Origin: Elephas maximus indicus
Lineage: Eukaryota > Chordata > Mammalia > Proboscidea > Elephantidae
Direction: 5' to 3'
DNA length: 64,000 nucleotides
NCBI RefSeq assembly: GCF_024166365.1
Contig: NC_064834.1
Span: 58,012,001-58,076,000, forward strand
Under the pieces are notes generated by a model, which had not been told where the DNA came from, ran no database searches, and worked only from the letters and a program-made list of their open reading frames with translations. Position numbers and translations under genes: made by a program. Below are positions 24,200-37,399 of this stretch, piece after piece (the stretch's first letter is position 1; each line of letters opens with the position of its first letter).

Positions 24200-24851
24200 G
24201 GCCAATAAACATCATGATAAATGGAGAAAAAAATTGAATTTGTCAACAACTTCATTCTATTTGGATCAAAATCAACATCCGTAGAAGCAGCAGTCAAGAA
24301 ATCAAATGACTTATTTGAGCGGGCAAATCTGTTGCAAAAGACCTCTAATGTTTTAAATAGCAAAGATGTCACTCTGACTACTAAGGTGCACCTTACCCAA
24401 ACCATGGTCTTTTCAGTTGTCTCATATGCATGCAAAAGCTGATAATTAAAAAAAAAAAAAAAAGAGAGAGAGAGAAATAATTGATGCATTCGAAGTATCG
24501 TGTTGGTGAAGAATATTGAATATATTGTGGACTGCCAAAAGAATGAACAAATCAGACTTAGAAGAAATACAACGAGGACGCTCCTTAGAAGTGAGTATGG
24601 TGAGACTTCAACTTGCTTACTTTGGACACATCATCAAGAAAGACTAGTCACTAGAGAAGGACATCATATCTGGAAAAGCTGAGGGCCAACAAAACGAGAG
24701 AAACCTTCAGTGAGATGAGCTGACACAACAGTCACAACAATGAAATAAAAAAAATACTAACGATACTGAAGACGGTGCTAAACCAGGCAACATTTTGTCC
24801 TGTTATACATAAGGTTACCACGAGTCAGAGCTGACTTGATGGCAGCTAACA
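24200..24851 (+). mobile_element. RTE-clade LINE, 5'-truncated insertion with 16-bp TSD
   Basis: Covers the part of the RT after the active site, reading FVNNFILFGSKSTSVEAA and later KVHLTQTMVFSVVSYACKS, then the shared tail ending at 24851. A perfect 16-bp direct repeat (acaggttgtgtgtatg) flanks it at 24184-24199 and 24852-24867, which defines both ends. A poly(A)/GA stretch at about 24447-24475 lies inside it. Non-functional. Confidence 0.92.
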
Positions 24852-24899
24852 ACAGGTTGTGTGTATGAAGACAACTTTAAAATCTATATTTGGGATTAA

Positions 24900-25115
24900 G
24901 TAACTGATATGGTTCCATTTTAGAATCCGATCCTGACTCTGACACTTACGGGATAAGTGACTTAAACTGAACATCAATTTCCTCATCTGCAAAATGGAGA
25001 TAAAACTAGTGCTTGTCTTAGAAAGCTGTGAGAATAAAATGAGATGGAGTTTGTAAGGCCTTGGTATAGAATCTGGCATATAGTCCATGCCCAATAAATT
25101 CAGCATTGTCAGTGT
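24900..25115 (+). mobile_element. MIR
   Basis: ctgactctgacacttacggg, caatttcctcatctgcaaaa and tctggcatatagtccatgc are in MIR order. Confidence 0.8.
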
Positions 25116-26204
25116 TATTGCTACCATATGTCTGAAACGGTTTTCTATAGAAAATAAGTCCTGAGAGATGACAAAAGAGTTCCATGGTCAAATAATTTTG
25201 GGGAGCAGTACTCGCTGCATTTCGATCTTGAAGATTCACATGCACACTAGTACATTATAGGTTCACAGAAGTTCTGCAGGAAAGAAACACATTTAACTTT
25301 ACCACAGAATTCCATAAACTTACTTGACCACAGATTCTTTGCAGAACTAGGTCCCACACAATAAGCTTTAGCAAACGGTTCACCCTGAGCAATACGTTCC
25401 TGCCACTTTGCCCCTTTGCTTGGTTTATTTCCAAGTTCTAAAGTCAATAACATGGTGACATCATCTGGTAATGCCCTGCAGAAAGCCCTTTTTGCTGTCT
25501 TATGTCTACTCTTATTCTACTGAAGGGTCTCTCTTAAAGAGCTTCTGGTTGCACTATGACACTGAAACTTGAAGTCTCCTTCCTACATTTTTCATCCACA
25601 CGTTAGTGCTGTCAGGAAGTTGCAGAAGCAAGTTCGCTATACCTGGATTTTTTTTTTTCCCCTCTCCTGATTCCAAAACAGATCTATGATAGGCTCTAGT
25701 TACATGCCCTGAATATCTGAATATCCTGAAACCCATATAGTCTGAAGTCTTTTTTTGTGGAGATTAAGTAATACGGGAATAGCAGAGAGAGAGAGCTTAC
25801 CTAGGGTACAGAAAGAATAAGTGGATGGAAAGACTTTCATTTATAGAGCACCTTCACTTGGCCAATGAGTCTTCCCTCCGGTTCAAATTCAGACTCAATT
25901 AGGAGAGCCCTAAGGAGCACTCTTCCTCACGGAGATAAAGCCACGATCTTAAAGGCCAGGTGGGGTGAGAATTCCCAGGGAAGGCTCTGATGACTAGCAT
26001 TAAATCCTGCTGCTGGATTTAAAGTGAGGATGAGTCTTGAGGAACATCCAGCCACAGGGAGTTCAGGTTGGGCTGCCAAGTAGAGACAACAATGGATACC
26101 TCAAAGACTAAACTCTATCACAGTATTTGATAGTATTTGATAGAGAAGGATGCCTTTTGATTTACAGGGTTTAAAAGACAAGAGGGATCCTGGTTACTAT
26201 GCAA

Positions 26205-26385
26205 AGTATTTCTCAAAACTCAGTAACAGAATACCTGCATCAGAATTACCTGGAGCACTGTGAAAATGTTGTTACCTAGGCTTCACTCCAGAAATAATAC
26301 ATTAGTCTCCAAGACCTGGTCCCAGAAATTTGTATATTTAACAAGCTACACAGGTGATTATTATGCACACTAGTCTGAGAATACT
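26205..26385 (+). mobile_element. MER5A-like fragment
   Basis: gcatcagaattacctggagc and cacaggtgattattatgcac match the MER5A layout, diverged. Confidence 0.65.
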
Positions 26386-27515
26386 ACATGATAGGCCCCA
26401 CCTGCTCTCACTCACATGCCATCCAGTCCTTATCTTTAGGGTGTGCCTGAACTTTCTTGATTTTCTCCTGTTTACTAAAACAAAACAAAGCAGAAAAAGC
26501 AAAACTAAAAACACACTTCTTGGTCCCTTTTATGAGCCCAGGGAATCGTAAATAAAATGGTGAAGAAATAATCTGTTAGATGTTAAAGAACAACCTCATT
26601 GCTGGCCACTGGTAGATTTATAGAAGTACCACATTCTTTTAATCACATCGTGGGGCGGGATTATGTTTAGCTCTCTCTCAGCACCTGTTATTACTTATTG
26701 TTAACACCATAGTGACTTAATAACTATCAAAAGTCTGCGTATCTGTGAAATAACCTAATTACAGAGGGGAAAAAAATATTTTGGGAAAAAATAGAGGGAA
26801 GGAAAAATACCGCCAGCATGACTTTACTCACAAAAGATTTGTAAACGACGACTGTGTAGATAATAAGGCAACCAGGCACTAAAGAGACAGAAAAATGTAT
26901 TGGCTGTGGAAGAATTTCACTAGTACTAATTTCATTCCTAAGTGGAAAATGTTATTGCAACAATTTATTTCACTTTACAGTTCAGAGCTCCACATTGTCT
27001 GTTTGCCATCTGCATCTATAATGCGTGGCTTAGATTATATTGTCTTTTCTAAAGCTTCTTGACTAATGCTAATTTAGCCTTCAAGTGGAAAGTGTCTTTC
27101 TTCACATAAAATTGTAGGGTAGAATTCATGATGTATTCATGACCTAGGCTGAGTTCTAAGTTCCTTATTCCTTCCCACATTCACTCAAAAAAATATTCAA
27201 CTGAAGCCTGGAAATATTCACTCTCCAATAGCTCTGTGGATAATACTTGTTTTATTACACCTGCAAAAGTAATTGAACCAGTCAGCCACAACCATAGGGA
27301 CCAAGATAACACAAGGTAGCAGTTTTATGAAAAACTCACCCATACCCTTGACAAAGAACAGTCTTCCTAAACTTAGCAATTTGAACAAGACAACTGCTAG
27401 ACGGATGGAGAAGGTGGGAGAGGGGTGGCTGTGTTAGGTATTTACTTATTTATTTTGACTTCACTGAGATTTTATCTTCCTTTGAGAAATATTAACATTT
27501 CACATGTTTTATCAT

Positions 27516-27725
27516 TTCTTATTGTTGTTAGTGGCCATCGAGTCGAATCAGACTCGTGGCGACCCATGTGTGCAGAGTAAAAAATGCTTCATAGGGTTTC
27601 TAAGGCTGCGACCTGTCAAAAGCAGATTGCCAGGCTTGTCTTCTAACATGCCTCTAGGTAGGTTCGAACTGCCAACGTTTCAGCTAGTAGTCTAGCATTT
27701 AACCATTAGTGACACTCAGGGACTC
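27516..27725 (-). mobile_element. AfroSINE, longer variant, 11-bp TSD
   Basis: tgttttatcat at 27505-27515 and 27726-27736. Contains the longer-subtype blocks (aaaagcagattgccaggc, cctctaggtaggttcgaact). Confidence 0.92.
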
Positions 27726-28712
27726 TGTTTTATCATATGTCTCCAAAATTCTAAAAGAACAGTGACCCAGTGGAGGAGCTAAGTAGAACAGCATCTTGAT
27801 TCTGAAATATGTGCAGAAATTCAGTGAGATGTGGATGGATCATTCTCTGCTCATAGTAGCATATTAATAGCATCTACATAACAGCATTTGTTTAACTTTC
27901 AGAAAACTCATAGTTATTCAATTACATCTGCCACTAAGATTCCAGTTCACTTTAATAATTTTTCATCAGCTTCATGGCCTCAGCTCTTGGCTAGCCTTTG
28001 CCATTCATCCAGATTATGGATATAGTAGATCCCGAATTCAGAGGCATGCTTCATTTTTTCCCTTTACTCCCACTGCTGTCTACCCATTCTGTCAATTAGG
28101 TTAGCTCCAAATATGCGGAGAAATTAGATTTTAATGTTTATTACTAATTTCCTCCTACACTTAATATCACAGGCCCTTCTGATTTAATTCATGCCTCTGT
28201 TTTTGTGGATGCCTTGAGTTGTAAATCAGTTTTATTGCTGGAGATAGGCATGCACCTCTCCTTGTTATGCAGATGGGTTTCTATCTGTGGAGTGCTTCAA
28301 AACAGTGGTTGTTGAGACTGAAGGGGCTGGCTATCTAGCATTGTTCTGAGAACTTGTTAAAAATACAGATTCCCGGATATCACCCCGGAGATTCGGAACC
28401 AGGACGTATGCAGTGAAGCCTTAAAGATCTGTAGTTCAAAAAGCTTCTTAGTTAACTGCAATAAAGGGTCAGGTTTAAGAATAACTGCTTTATAGCAAGG
28501 ATCTTCTACACGGAACTGGGGAGAGTTATTCAACTACAGAGTAGGGTTTCACTTATCTCCAATGGTTTGATGGAACCAATCGCCCCTAGGTCTTTTAGTC
28601 CATCTGTGCAGAAGTCCTACCGTCCAAGTTTCAGTTCATTTATCCAGTAAATAACTCTTAAGAACTGCAAATAATCCCTAAAGAGTTGTTTGTAATTTAT
28701 TATGGGTTAATC

Positions 28713-28929
28713 TGGAGTGCCTGGGTGTTGCAAATGATTAACGTGTTCTTGGCTGCTAACTGAAACGCTGGCAGTTCTAGTTCACCCAGAGATGCCTCAA
28801 AGAAAAGATGGGTGATATACTCATGCAAAATCAGCCATCGAAAACCCTATGGAGGACAAAACAGTTCTACTACTCTGACACACATGGATCTCCACAAGTC
28901 AGAATCGACTCAACAGCAACTTGTTTTGG
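28713..28929 (+). mobile_element. AfroSINE, longer variant, forward
   Basis: ggagtgcctgggtgttgc head, cacccagagatgcctcaaag middle, gtcagaatcgactcaacag tail. An imperfect flanking repeat (ggttaatct / gattaatct) is visible. Confidence 0.87.
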
Positions 28930-30773
28930 GATTAATCTAGTTAGGCTTTTATGCTGTCAAATAAAATGATGGTGTTGCTCCTTACTTTCTCAGTCTGTAA
29001 CGTCTATTTTCATGTAGTCCCTAATCTAGTCTACCATAGTAGAATCAAATTTTTAAGCTGCTCTCCCTAATTCCCCCAAATGTAACAATTAAATTTATGA
29101 TCATGGGTGTTCATATGAGCAAAGGTATGGAGTTTGATGGAGCTTGGGAGATTTGTACCAGCAAGTAGGGCTTTAATTTACCACCTGCTGGCTGGTTCCC
29201 CTCATCTCTCTTTATACTGTACCCAGTTGCTTTTCCTCTCTCTCAGCTTCTGCAATCAGCTCCATGCCTAGGATACATCATAGTTTAATATAGTCTGTTT
29301 CTGCTCTTCTCACTTGAGCTTCAATTCCTAGACAACTTCCTGATGGGATTTTCCCTTACATATTTTATGACGTCAGACTCAACACAAGCCACAAAACTGA
29401 TGGTCTCTGACAACCAAGAAAGAGGCTCCCCCTCATAGGTCTCCATCTCCATCAAATAAATTGTTATCTCTTGCCACTTGTGTTGAAAACTTGTGTATAA
29501 ATGCTTTGTTAAAAAATAGAAAGGATTATTGACTGTCCCCCAAACCTGTTATTTAAAAATTCCTTTGCTCAGACCCTTCTTCCCTTTCCCATGTTTATTA
29601 TACTTTTAAATCCCAGACCAGCATTAATAAACATTTCCTCACTAGCATGCATGGATGGTGGACAGCAAAGATTATAATATACTGGCATGCTTTCTTTCTC
29701 TGAATTTTATCCATCTCTTTCTGTTCATAATTTTATTTTTCATTAAATATACCAAGACAGGAATATTTGAGGGCACATCTCTAGGTGAGGCATCACTTTG
29801 CACGTAGACCACACACAGTCACCTTGTTGCACCTTTGCTTGACACAGCCCCTCAATCTAGCATGCTTATTTTCTTGCTTTTTAGTGAACTCCTTTCTATT
29901 TAACATTAAGGTTCATCTTTTATTGAGCTTTCTGCATGAAATATATTTTTTTATTCTCTTCATTTAGAATTAACAAAGGGTTGTGAAGCTAGCATTTGCT
30001 CCTCCAGTCTAGCCAGAATGGAGTAAGGGTCCTAATTCATCTCCTTCCACTTGATGAACCATAGTTTTAAAGAAATAATCGCAAAGTGAGGCATACAGTT
30101 GAGTAGTAAGGAGATAAATCTGAAATGTCCTTGCTTTTCAGTAAATTCCAAGTTGCTGGGTCAATGGGAAAACTGTGGGATTTTAGGGATATTTTCTGAA
30201 TGACTTACATTTGCCTTTCTACAGTTATCTATAGAGATTTAATGGTCTGCATTCTGATTCTAAGCTTTCCTGTTTGCCTGGCTGGGAAAACTCTCTCTAA
30301 AATGATGTCATAGCTATTAAAATATCTGAGACAGAAGGCCAGGGTAAAAGCGTGGTTGAGAAGGAAGGCCAGGGAAAGGAGACCCTCTGGCTGACATCAC
30401 AAAAGCTATGAAGAAGGTCTGGGCAGTTTGATAAAGTGAGTGAGGATGGCACAACCTAAGGTGTGTGACCCTGAGCTCCACCAGGAGTGAGGCTGATCTC
30501 TGATACTAAAAACACTCTTGAAAGTGAGCCAAATAGTAAAATAGTACCTAATAAGTTATACTTGCTTCAGTCTATTTCAGTAACAATCATCTTTGCAGTC
30601 CTAACAGCAGTGGAGACAATATAAAAATACGATTAGCCCTGCCCTCAAGAAGTTAAATCGGAGAGATGATGATGATTCTCATCATACCAAACAGATGAAG
30701 ATTTAAAAATCCTTAGAGTTCACATGAGAGCAAGATGGTATCCAGACAAGGGTCTTTGGAAAGACTTCATGCT

Positions 30774-30818
30774 AATGTTGGGCATAGAAAAAAAAAAAAA
30801 AAAAAATGTTGGGCATAG
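30774..30818 (+). repeat. poly(A) tract flanked by a 14-bp direct repeat
   Basis: aatgttgggcatag at 30774-30787 and 30805-30818 brackets a run of A and nothing else. Confidence 0.85.
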
Positions 30819-31951
30819 AGCTGAGCCTTAAAGCCCAAACAGACTCGGGAGATGGAGAGAGGTGTAAAAGGGGGGAGAAATACTCCAATCAGGAATAGCA
30901 TGAGCAAAGGTACACGTCAGTCAAAACACCAGTGCTTCCAATCCAATGGCCAACTGCCTTTTCCAACTCTCTGGGTTGTTTTGCAATATCATAGCCTGTG
31001 TGTGCTACACGTGGAGGCCAGATGAGGTCCTAAGAGCCAAAGGGAGCCACCTTCAACTTTCTCGATAACATGCCTCTCAGTCTCTATTAATATGCTATTT
31101 CAAATACCTTCCTTCCACAAAGAGAATTTCAAAATGATAGCTGTCAGAAGTGTTAGGTCTACAAGTGGAATTGCACAGAAACCAAGAAGCACAGAAATGG
31201 CTGAGAACAAACCAATAACTCTGTTCAAAGTTTAGGTCAGCTTAGATACCAAAGATAATTTCCAAACAGAACATGTGGTGGGAAACACACTAAATCCAGT
31301 CTCTAGTGACTTCCAGGTATCTGGAAATGCTTACCTTAAGATCACACAAAAGCAAACAGGGAATGGAATTTGAAAACCAAAATAAGAACAGTAAATTCCT
31401 AAATGGAGACAGTAGCTTTTTCCTTGGAGACAAACCAAATTATGCATTGCCTCTCTCGCCAGCAACATACTCTGGCTCAAACATTTTTAAAAGAAGGCTG
31501 CTGAACATCTGCTGAGCAATTAATGGAATGCAGCAGTGTGCCATAATGGTCCCAGGGAAGATATTAGCAATCCTGCTTATGAGACATGAAATGTTGCAAA
31601 CAGTGGTCCTTTGTTTTTTGTTTTCTTTTTTTTTTTTTCCCTCCTGCCTGCAGGGAGGATGAGAGGAAAGGAAAGGAAGTTGAGGTAGAAGCTTTGCATC
31701 AAATACTCTTCCTCACTGTTTATTCTTTTCCACAGGTGTTCTCCTCCCCACCTTCCTGGCCACCCAAATATGTATGCATTAATATTAACTTAGTAAAAGC
31801 AATTGTGGCAAGTGTTTCAAATCACCTATCCCCCACCCAAAGTGCCAAGTTTTCTATATGTGAAAGGAGAAACCCCCTCCACTGTCTTTGAAAGACATAG
31901 AATCTTCTACCCTGTTAAAAGGGTTTTTTAAAAAATCCCATATCATATAAG

Positions 31952-32014
31952 AAAAAAAAAAAAAAATCCATTGCCATTGAGTCGATTCTGACTCATAGCA
32001 ACCCTATAGATAGG
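31952..32014 (-). repeat. AfroSINE tail fragment
   Basis: Only the tail block (gagtcgattctgactcatag) remains next to a poly(A) run. Confidence 0.8.
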
Positions 32015-32878
32015 GCTAATTTAGAAGCAATCTCCAACTTAAAACTGATCCCTCATATTTTTTACTTCCTCATCAGAATCACTGGAGACCTCCAGTCTTG
32101 ACATATACACCTTGTCTTTTGTATCTGAAAGTCATTCTGGCCCAGACTGGCCTTACCCTTGTGGACACTACCAGTTCTAACTCTATTATGACAAACATGA
32201 CCAAGATCAATACAGCAAAGGTTCCTAAGACTCGGTTGTTGTGTTGTTAGCCCTTGATATTCTCTTCCTTCACACTTCACATTGGAGCCAATTAGTCATA
32301 TATAAGTCTACATCTACTCCAGTTGCTATGCCAGTTGATCAAGTTTAGAATTGTATCAACAAAAAGCTCTACTATAAGATCTAACAGGGAAGAACCCTGA
32401 ACAGACACAAAGATTTGAAGCCAAAGCATTCTCTCACTTTTTCCATATTGGCCCAGTCTAAGATCGGGTTTTTGGCTGGTCCTGCATTTTGTTGTCTTCT
32501 TGGTAACATGGCATCAAACATATCTATGTCGTGGGAACTCTCCTTCAAATCCCAGTGTGCTTATCTGGGCTCCCAGCAACATATCTCCTTTTGCTAGCCC
32601 TTCTTCCCAAGGACCTGAGTTCTGCTGCCCAAGTTTCCAACCTTGGAAGGGACTATGAGCATGAACGTTATTTTTTCAGGTCTTCCTAACTTTGCAGTAT
32701 TCCTTGCCTTCTGGAGTTTACAGCTGTGGGATTAACTTCTCATGGTTATTGGGAATGGACCTTTCTGCCCACATGGGACTATGGATCCCGTGACTGCCCT
32801 TACTTTGTCAGTTCTCCTGGCTGAGCCACTGGTTAGTTTCAGCTAATTACCCACTTTGTTGGTCCTTGTCTTTCAGCT

Positions 32879-33046
32879 TGGAGACCTGTGGGCACAGCGG
32901 TTAAGAGCTCAGCTGCTAACCAAAAGGGTGGCATTTCTAATCCACCAGTCACTCCTTGGAAACCATATGTGGCAGTTCTACTCTATCCTATAGGGTTGCT
33001 ATGAGTTGGAATTGACTCATGGATTTGGTGTTTTGGTATTTTTCAG
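32879..33046 (+). mobile_element. AfroSINE, forward copy
   Basis: cagcggttaagagctcagct head, tctactctatcctatagggt, and gttggaattgactcatgg tail. Confidence 0.9.
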
Positions 33047-33393
33047 CTTAGTCCTGGCACTAAACCAGTTGCCATTATCTCAACAATCACTCTCTTTGCT
33101 CTTACACTTCCTCATTTTCTTCATATTACTTTCGTCAACAATACAATTCAGGAAGTAGTGTCTGTTATATTGCTTCCGGCTTAGCTTTCCCACAGCGACG
33201 GAAGCTTTATAAAGTCAAGGATCCTGTCCCCGGTGCTAAGGACAGTCCTGGATCTGGGTAGGCAGGCCCTCAATAAATGTCTGTTCAATGGATGAATTAG
33301 AACAACAAGCTTCTGAATGGTACATCAGCTCTACTGAGTCCTACTTGGTCTTGAGAGTCATCTTCTCAAGTGACACTCTGAATTGATCACCCA

Positions 33394-33592
33394 AAATTCA
33401 CTGCTGTCAAGTTGATTCTGACTCACGGTCACCCTTAGGACAGAGTAGAACTGTACCATAGGATTTCAGAGGCTGTAGTCATTACAGAAGCAGACTGCGA
33501 CATCTTTCTCCCATAGAGTAGCTGGTGGGTTCAAACAGCTGACCTTTTTGTTAGCAGCCAAGTGCTTTACCACTGTGCCACCAGGGCTCCTT
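33394..33592 (-). mobile_element. AfroSINE, reverse copy
   Basis: ctgtcaagttgattctgact tail and ctgtgccaccagggctcc head, with a middle block gaagcagactgcgacatc. Confidence 0.9.
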
Positions 33593-34117
33593 GAATCAGT
33601 CACAGCTCTGCTCAAATGTCTAGATGGCTTCCCAGAGACAACTAAACTCACCCTGGCATATTCCCACACTTCCCCTTCATACCCCATGCTCAGGAACAGT
33701 AACTTAAATATTTATTTAAGGCAGTGGGATCTTCGTAAATAAAATCTATGAAACTCCAATGAAGTAAAAAGATAAAGTACGAGTAGAACAGAGGCCATCA
33801 GCCAGCCTACTGGGTGTTCCTCTAGACAAAGGGACACCCCCAGGAGTCCCCAGGAATCCAGAGAGTAGAGCTAGAAACTGCTGCTCATTGTCCCCACTGA
33901 ATCAGCGTTCCCAGAGCCATTGGGGCTTTCCAGTTCAGTCCTGGTGCTTTGATTCTTGGAACAATCTCCTGAGCTCATTCCTATCCACGCTTTGAGGTCC
34001 ATCCCAAAGACTATCTACTCCATGAAGTCTTCCTGTATCATTTTAACTGTATACAAGTTCTTTCTGCTTTAACTTTCTTATACAACTTTATTAGTAATAA
34101 AAACAGTAAAAATATAT

Positions 34118-34560
34118 ATATAGTAGCTTACTGTGTGTCAGGCACTATTCAAAGGGCTTTACCTAAATTAACTCAATCCTCAAAAAATCCCATTGGCATA
34201 GGAGCTATTGCCATCTCTGAAAGGAGCCCTGGTGGTGCAGTGGACAAGCACTTGACTACTAACCAAAAGTCAGTGGTCTGAACTCACTAGCCGCTCCAGG
34301 GTAGAAAGATGTGACAGTCTGCTTCCATAAAGATTAAAAAACAATAAAGCCTTGGAAACCCTATGAGGTAGCTGTACTCTGTCCTGTAGGGTGCTATAAG
34401 TTAGAAGCTACTTGAGGGCAATGGGTGGATTGCCATCTATATTTTCCAGATGAGGAAATGGAGGCACACAGAAGTCAAGTCTCTTCTCTAGGTTTATAGG
34501 ATGAGTAAGTGATGAAGTTAACATTGAAATCAATGGTCTGGCTGCAAAATCCAAGGGCTT
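34118..34560 (+). repeat. L2/MIR-type repeat split by the AfroSINE
   Basis: tactgtgtgtcaggcactat before the insertion and ccagatgaggaaatggaggc after it are typical of this repeat group. The exact family is not resolved. Confidence 0.6.
34217..34428 (+). mobile_element. AfroSINE inserted in an L2/MIR-type repeat, 10-bp TSD
   Basis: attgccatct flanks it at 34207-34216 and 34429-34438. The older repeat resumes after the insertion. Confidence 0.92.
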
Positions 34561-35449
34561 AAATACTGTGTCGCCTCTCTATGCAAGCATTTATGCATCT
34601 TACTTACTGACTGAGTCACACTGTTCCCCCAACTGTTCATTCCTCTTCCCCACCCGCACACAGAGGACAATCACAACTGTGTTACTGCTAAACTTCCCTA
34701 TACTGCAACCAGATTACAAACTCTTTGAGGGCAAAGGGTATTTCTCACTGGCCTCTGTACTCCATGCAACACCTAGCACCATATATGCTGCAAAAATAAG
34801 TACTTGAAAAATACTTACTGCTAAATTAATTTTTAATGTGCCATGATAATATCTACTTGTACATGTTTGGAATGACCTTCATTATCATTGAAGCCTCACC
34901 ATAACCTTAGAGGATTTTTACCTGCCTTTTACAGGTGAAGAGACAGAAAAATCAGTTGAGATTAAGAAATTTGCAGGATTTTGAACAATTTGAAGATCAG
35001 CTCCTGGCTATGGCCCTGAGTAACTCCTAAATCCTTGCTATTTCCACTGCAGTACTTTATCTTAAATAATACTTGGTAACAAATTCCAAGAACATGAATG
35101 ATTTGAAAACAGGGCTTTGTAGAAAGACCTGAAAAAAATATATAAGGTTAACTTTTTTCAAGATCTCTGTTGTGATGAAAGAAGCTATCACTCAGTCATT
35201 TGAACAACATATATTTAGGTGATTCACTGATGGTTTTTACCAAGGACTAAGTGAGAAAGTCACCTTATTCTGTTTCCTATGTGGGTTCTCATTAAGGGAG
35301 AGATGGCAACCAAGGGGACCTCCAAGAACTGATGCCTGATTTCCGATTAGCAATGGCACTATCTAGCCTTGCTTATCTGGAAGTAAACAGGAATTTGGAT
35401 CTCCCTTTGCCAGAGACATGAGCCAGAACCCAGGCACGTGGAAACTGAC

Positions 35450-35549
35450 CTGCTGTTAAGTGAGCTGCGTGGACAAGGACTTGGACCCCGGGCTTCAGCT
35501 CAAAGTGCACCGAGTTTTGGTTGAGTTTGTGGACCAGTAGTTCTGATAT
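35450..35549 (-). CDS. SORCS1: SORCS1 exon, membrane-proximal ectodomain part 3
   Basis: 100-bp exon, phase 0 in and phase 1 out. The acceptor is a T-run ending TTTCAG before 35549 and the donor is G|GTCAGT at 35449, a weaker donor than its neighbours. It encodes ISELLVHKLNQNSVHFEL, then KPGVQVLVHAAHLTA, and ends with the first base of the Ala codon completed at 19991. It joins DLEQ upstream and PLVDLTPTHSG downstream. It sits between the two largest introns in the window (12808 bp upstream, 15458 bp downstream). Confidence 0.95.
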
Positions 35550-36036
35550 CTGAAAAAAAGAGGTGTCATATTTAGTGCCACCAATACTGTCATCCATATC
35601 TGTGAATGTGCTGAGACATATTTCTGTGATTACCAAGGTATCCCAGTATTATAGCTGTGGATGGTATAAATGAGTTTTACGTGATTTTGAAGATTTTTTA
35701 TTCCAAAATATGCAGATATGATTATTTTAAAGCATGACCAGTCTTTACATCCTAACTGATACAAAATAGGATATACTGTTAGTAAATCAAATAATTTCTA
35801 CTCTTTTCATAAAATTACCCTGTATATCTCAGAAAAGTCGCCTCTAGTTTTTTTGAGAAAGCATTGGTTATACATAAGGATTTAAAAGAACTAGGTATAT
35901 ACATTTCATATATACTGATGGAGTCACATACATTCCTTTTACTTCTCTTTTTAATTGTTGAGAATATACACAACAAAATATATACCAATTCAACAATTTC
36001 TATCTTTTACTTAATAGTAAAAGAAAAAAAAAAAAG

Positions 36037-36233
36037 CCAGTTGTGTTAAGTCATTTCCAACTCAAGGCAACCCCATGTGTGTCAGAGTCAATCTATGCTT
36101 CATAGGATTTTCAATGGCTGATTTTTCGGAAGTAGATTGCCAAGTCTTTCCTCCTAGGTGACTCTGGGTGGACACTCGAACTGCCAACCTTTCAGTTATC
36201 ATAGGGGTGTTGAACCAATCGTGCCATTCAGGG
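36037..36233 (-). mobile_element. AfroSINE, longer variant, reverse
   Basis: cggaagtagattgccaagtc and gactctgggtggacactcga blocks, ending at gccattcagggac. The nearest annotated SINE to the exon at 35450-35549. Confidence 0.82.
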
Positions 36234-37399
36234 ACAGTTAATAGCAGCCTCCATCTTGTTCCTCTTTGTGCTGCCCTTCCCTCCCTTAAACTATGCCTGT
36301 GGCTTTCACAAAATAGGTATTTCATGAATATTTTTGAATGGCAAATATAGTTCTGCTAAAATTATAATTTATGATAAAATAGCTGAAGCAAAATACAACC
36401 TCAACTTAAGTAATGAATTGGCTAATTTTTGTTTTAATGCTTATGGACATTAGCTAAACTGATCTTCAGGCTGACATATGTGTGCGGGACAGACCCATAG
36501 AACTCTGGGTCACAGAATACTTAACCCCAAACATGGGGCCAAGAACCTTGTTTGGATAGTAAATGTGTAAAGTTAAGGTTTTACAGACAAGGAAAACTGT
36601 TCACTTGTTTAAAGTAGAAAACAAAGCCCAGTGTGCTCTGTTTTGTTTATATTTCTGAGGAATTTCTGAAAATCTATGAGGAAAACCACACTCCTATTAT
36701 TTTTATCTTGTCTCCTTGATTTATCTTTAATAGTCTAGTCATCAATTGAATATATAAGTGTTATTTAAGTCTAATTATCTGCTTTCTGACATTATTCACC
36801 TGATTAAAATTCACAATTCTTTTCCTTTCTATTTAAGCCAAATGACATATTTGACCCCTTCATCAATGAAGCAGGGGCTGATGGCTTGTTCTGAAGCTGA
36901 CAGTCTCTTGCAGAAGCCCCTGATTGGTAATGGAATGGAACTGCCCTGGAGATGAACTTCTTTGCTGAACAACAGGAACCTGGCATGACCAGCAGTGACC
37001 CATGCTCGAACACCTGGAATCCAGTGCGAGCTCAGCCTCTCAAATGCTGTCATTTGGCAAGCGATGCAGGAAAAAATGAGACTGATGAAACTCTGTTGAA
37101 AATAACTTTATTCTCTATCTTAGTCTACTCTTTTTCATAGGTACTGGGAATCTCCCAGGGGAGTTTCAAAGTGCTCTACAGAGCTCATTACCATCAAAAT
37201 GGCTCCGGTTTACAAGAAGTGTGAATTTCCAACACAGACTGTGTAAAATAGTTTTCCTCTGTGTGTACTAAAGTGTCACAATGCTTTACCTTATTTTATC
37301 TTACTCTTATCATTCAGTTGGTAGGGTCTTTATAGAAATCTGAGAGTAGATTCTTTTTAGTAGAAGTCAATTGAAAAGTTTTTGGCTATGAAATAGACA

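Larger units (their letters stand above)
19992..35449 (-). other. SORCS1: SORCS1 intron, 15.5 kb
   Basis: Bounded by the GTCAGT donor at 35449 and the CCCCTAG acceptor at 19992. Holds MIR, L1M and L2-like pieces, a 5'-truncated RTE LINE and about ten AfroSINE copies or fragments. No other coding exon was found. The stretches 21.0-22.3 kb, 25.2-26.2 kb and 29.0-30.6 kb show nothing I recognise. Confidence 0.85.
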
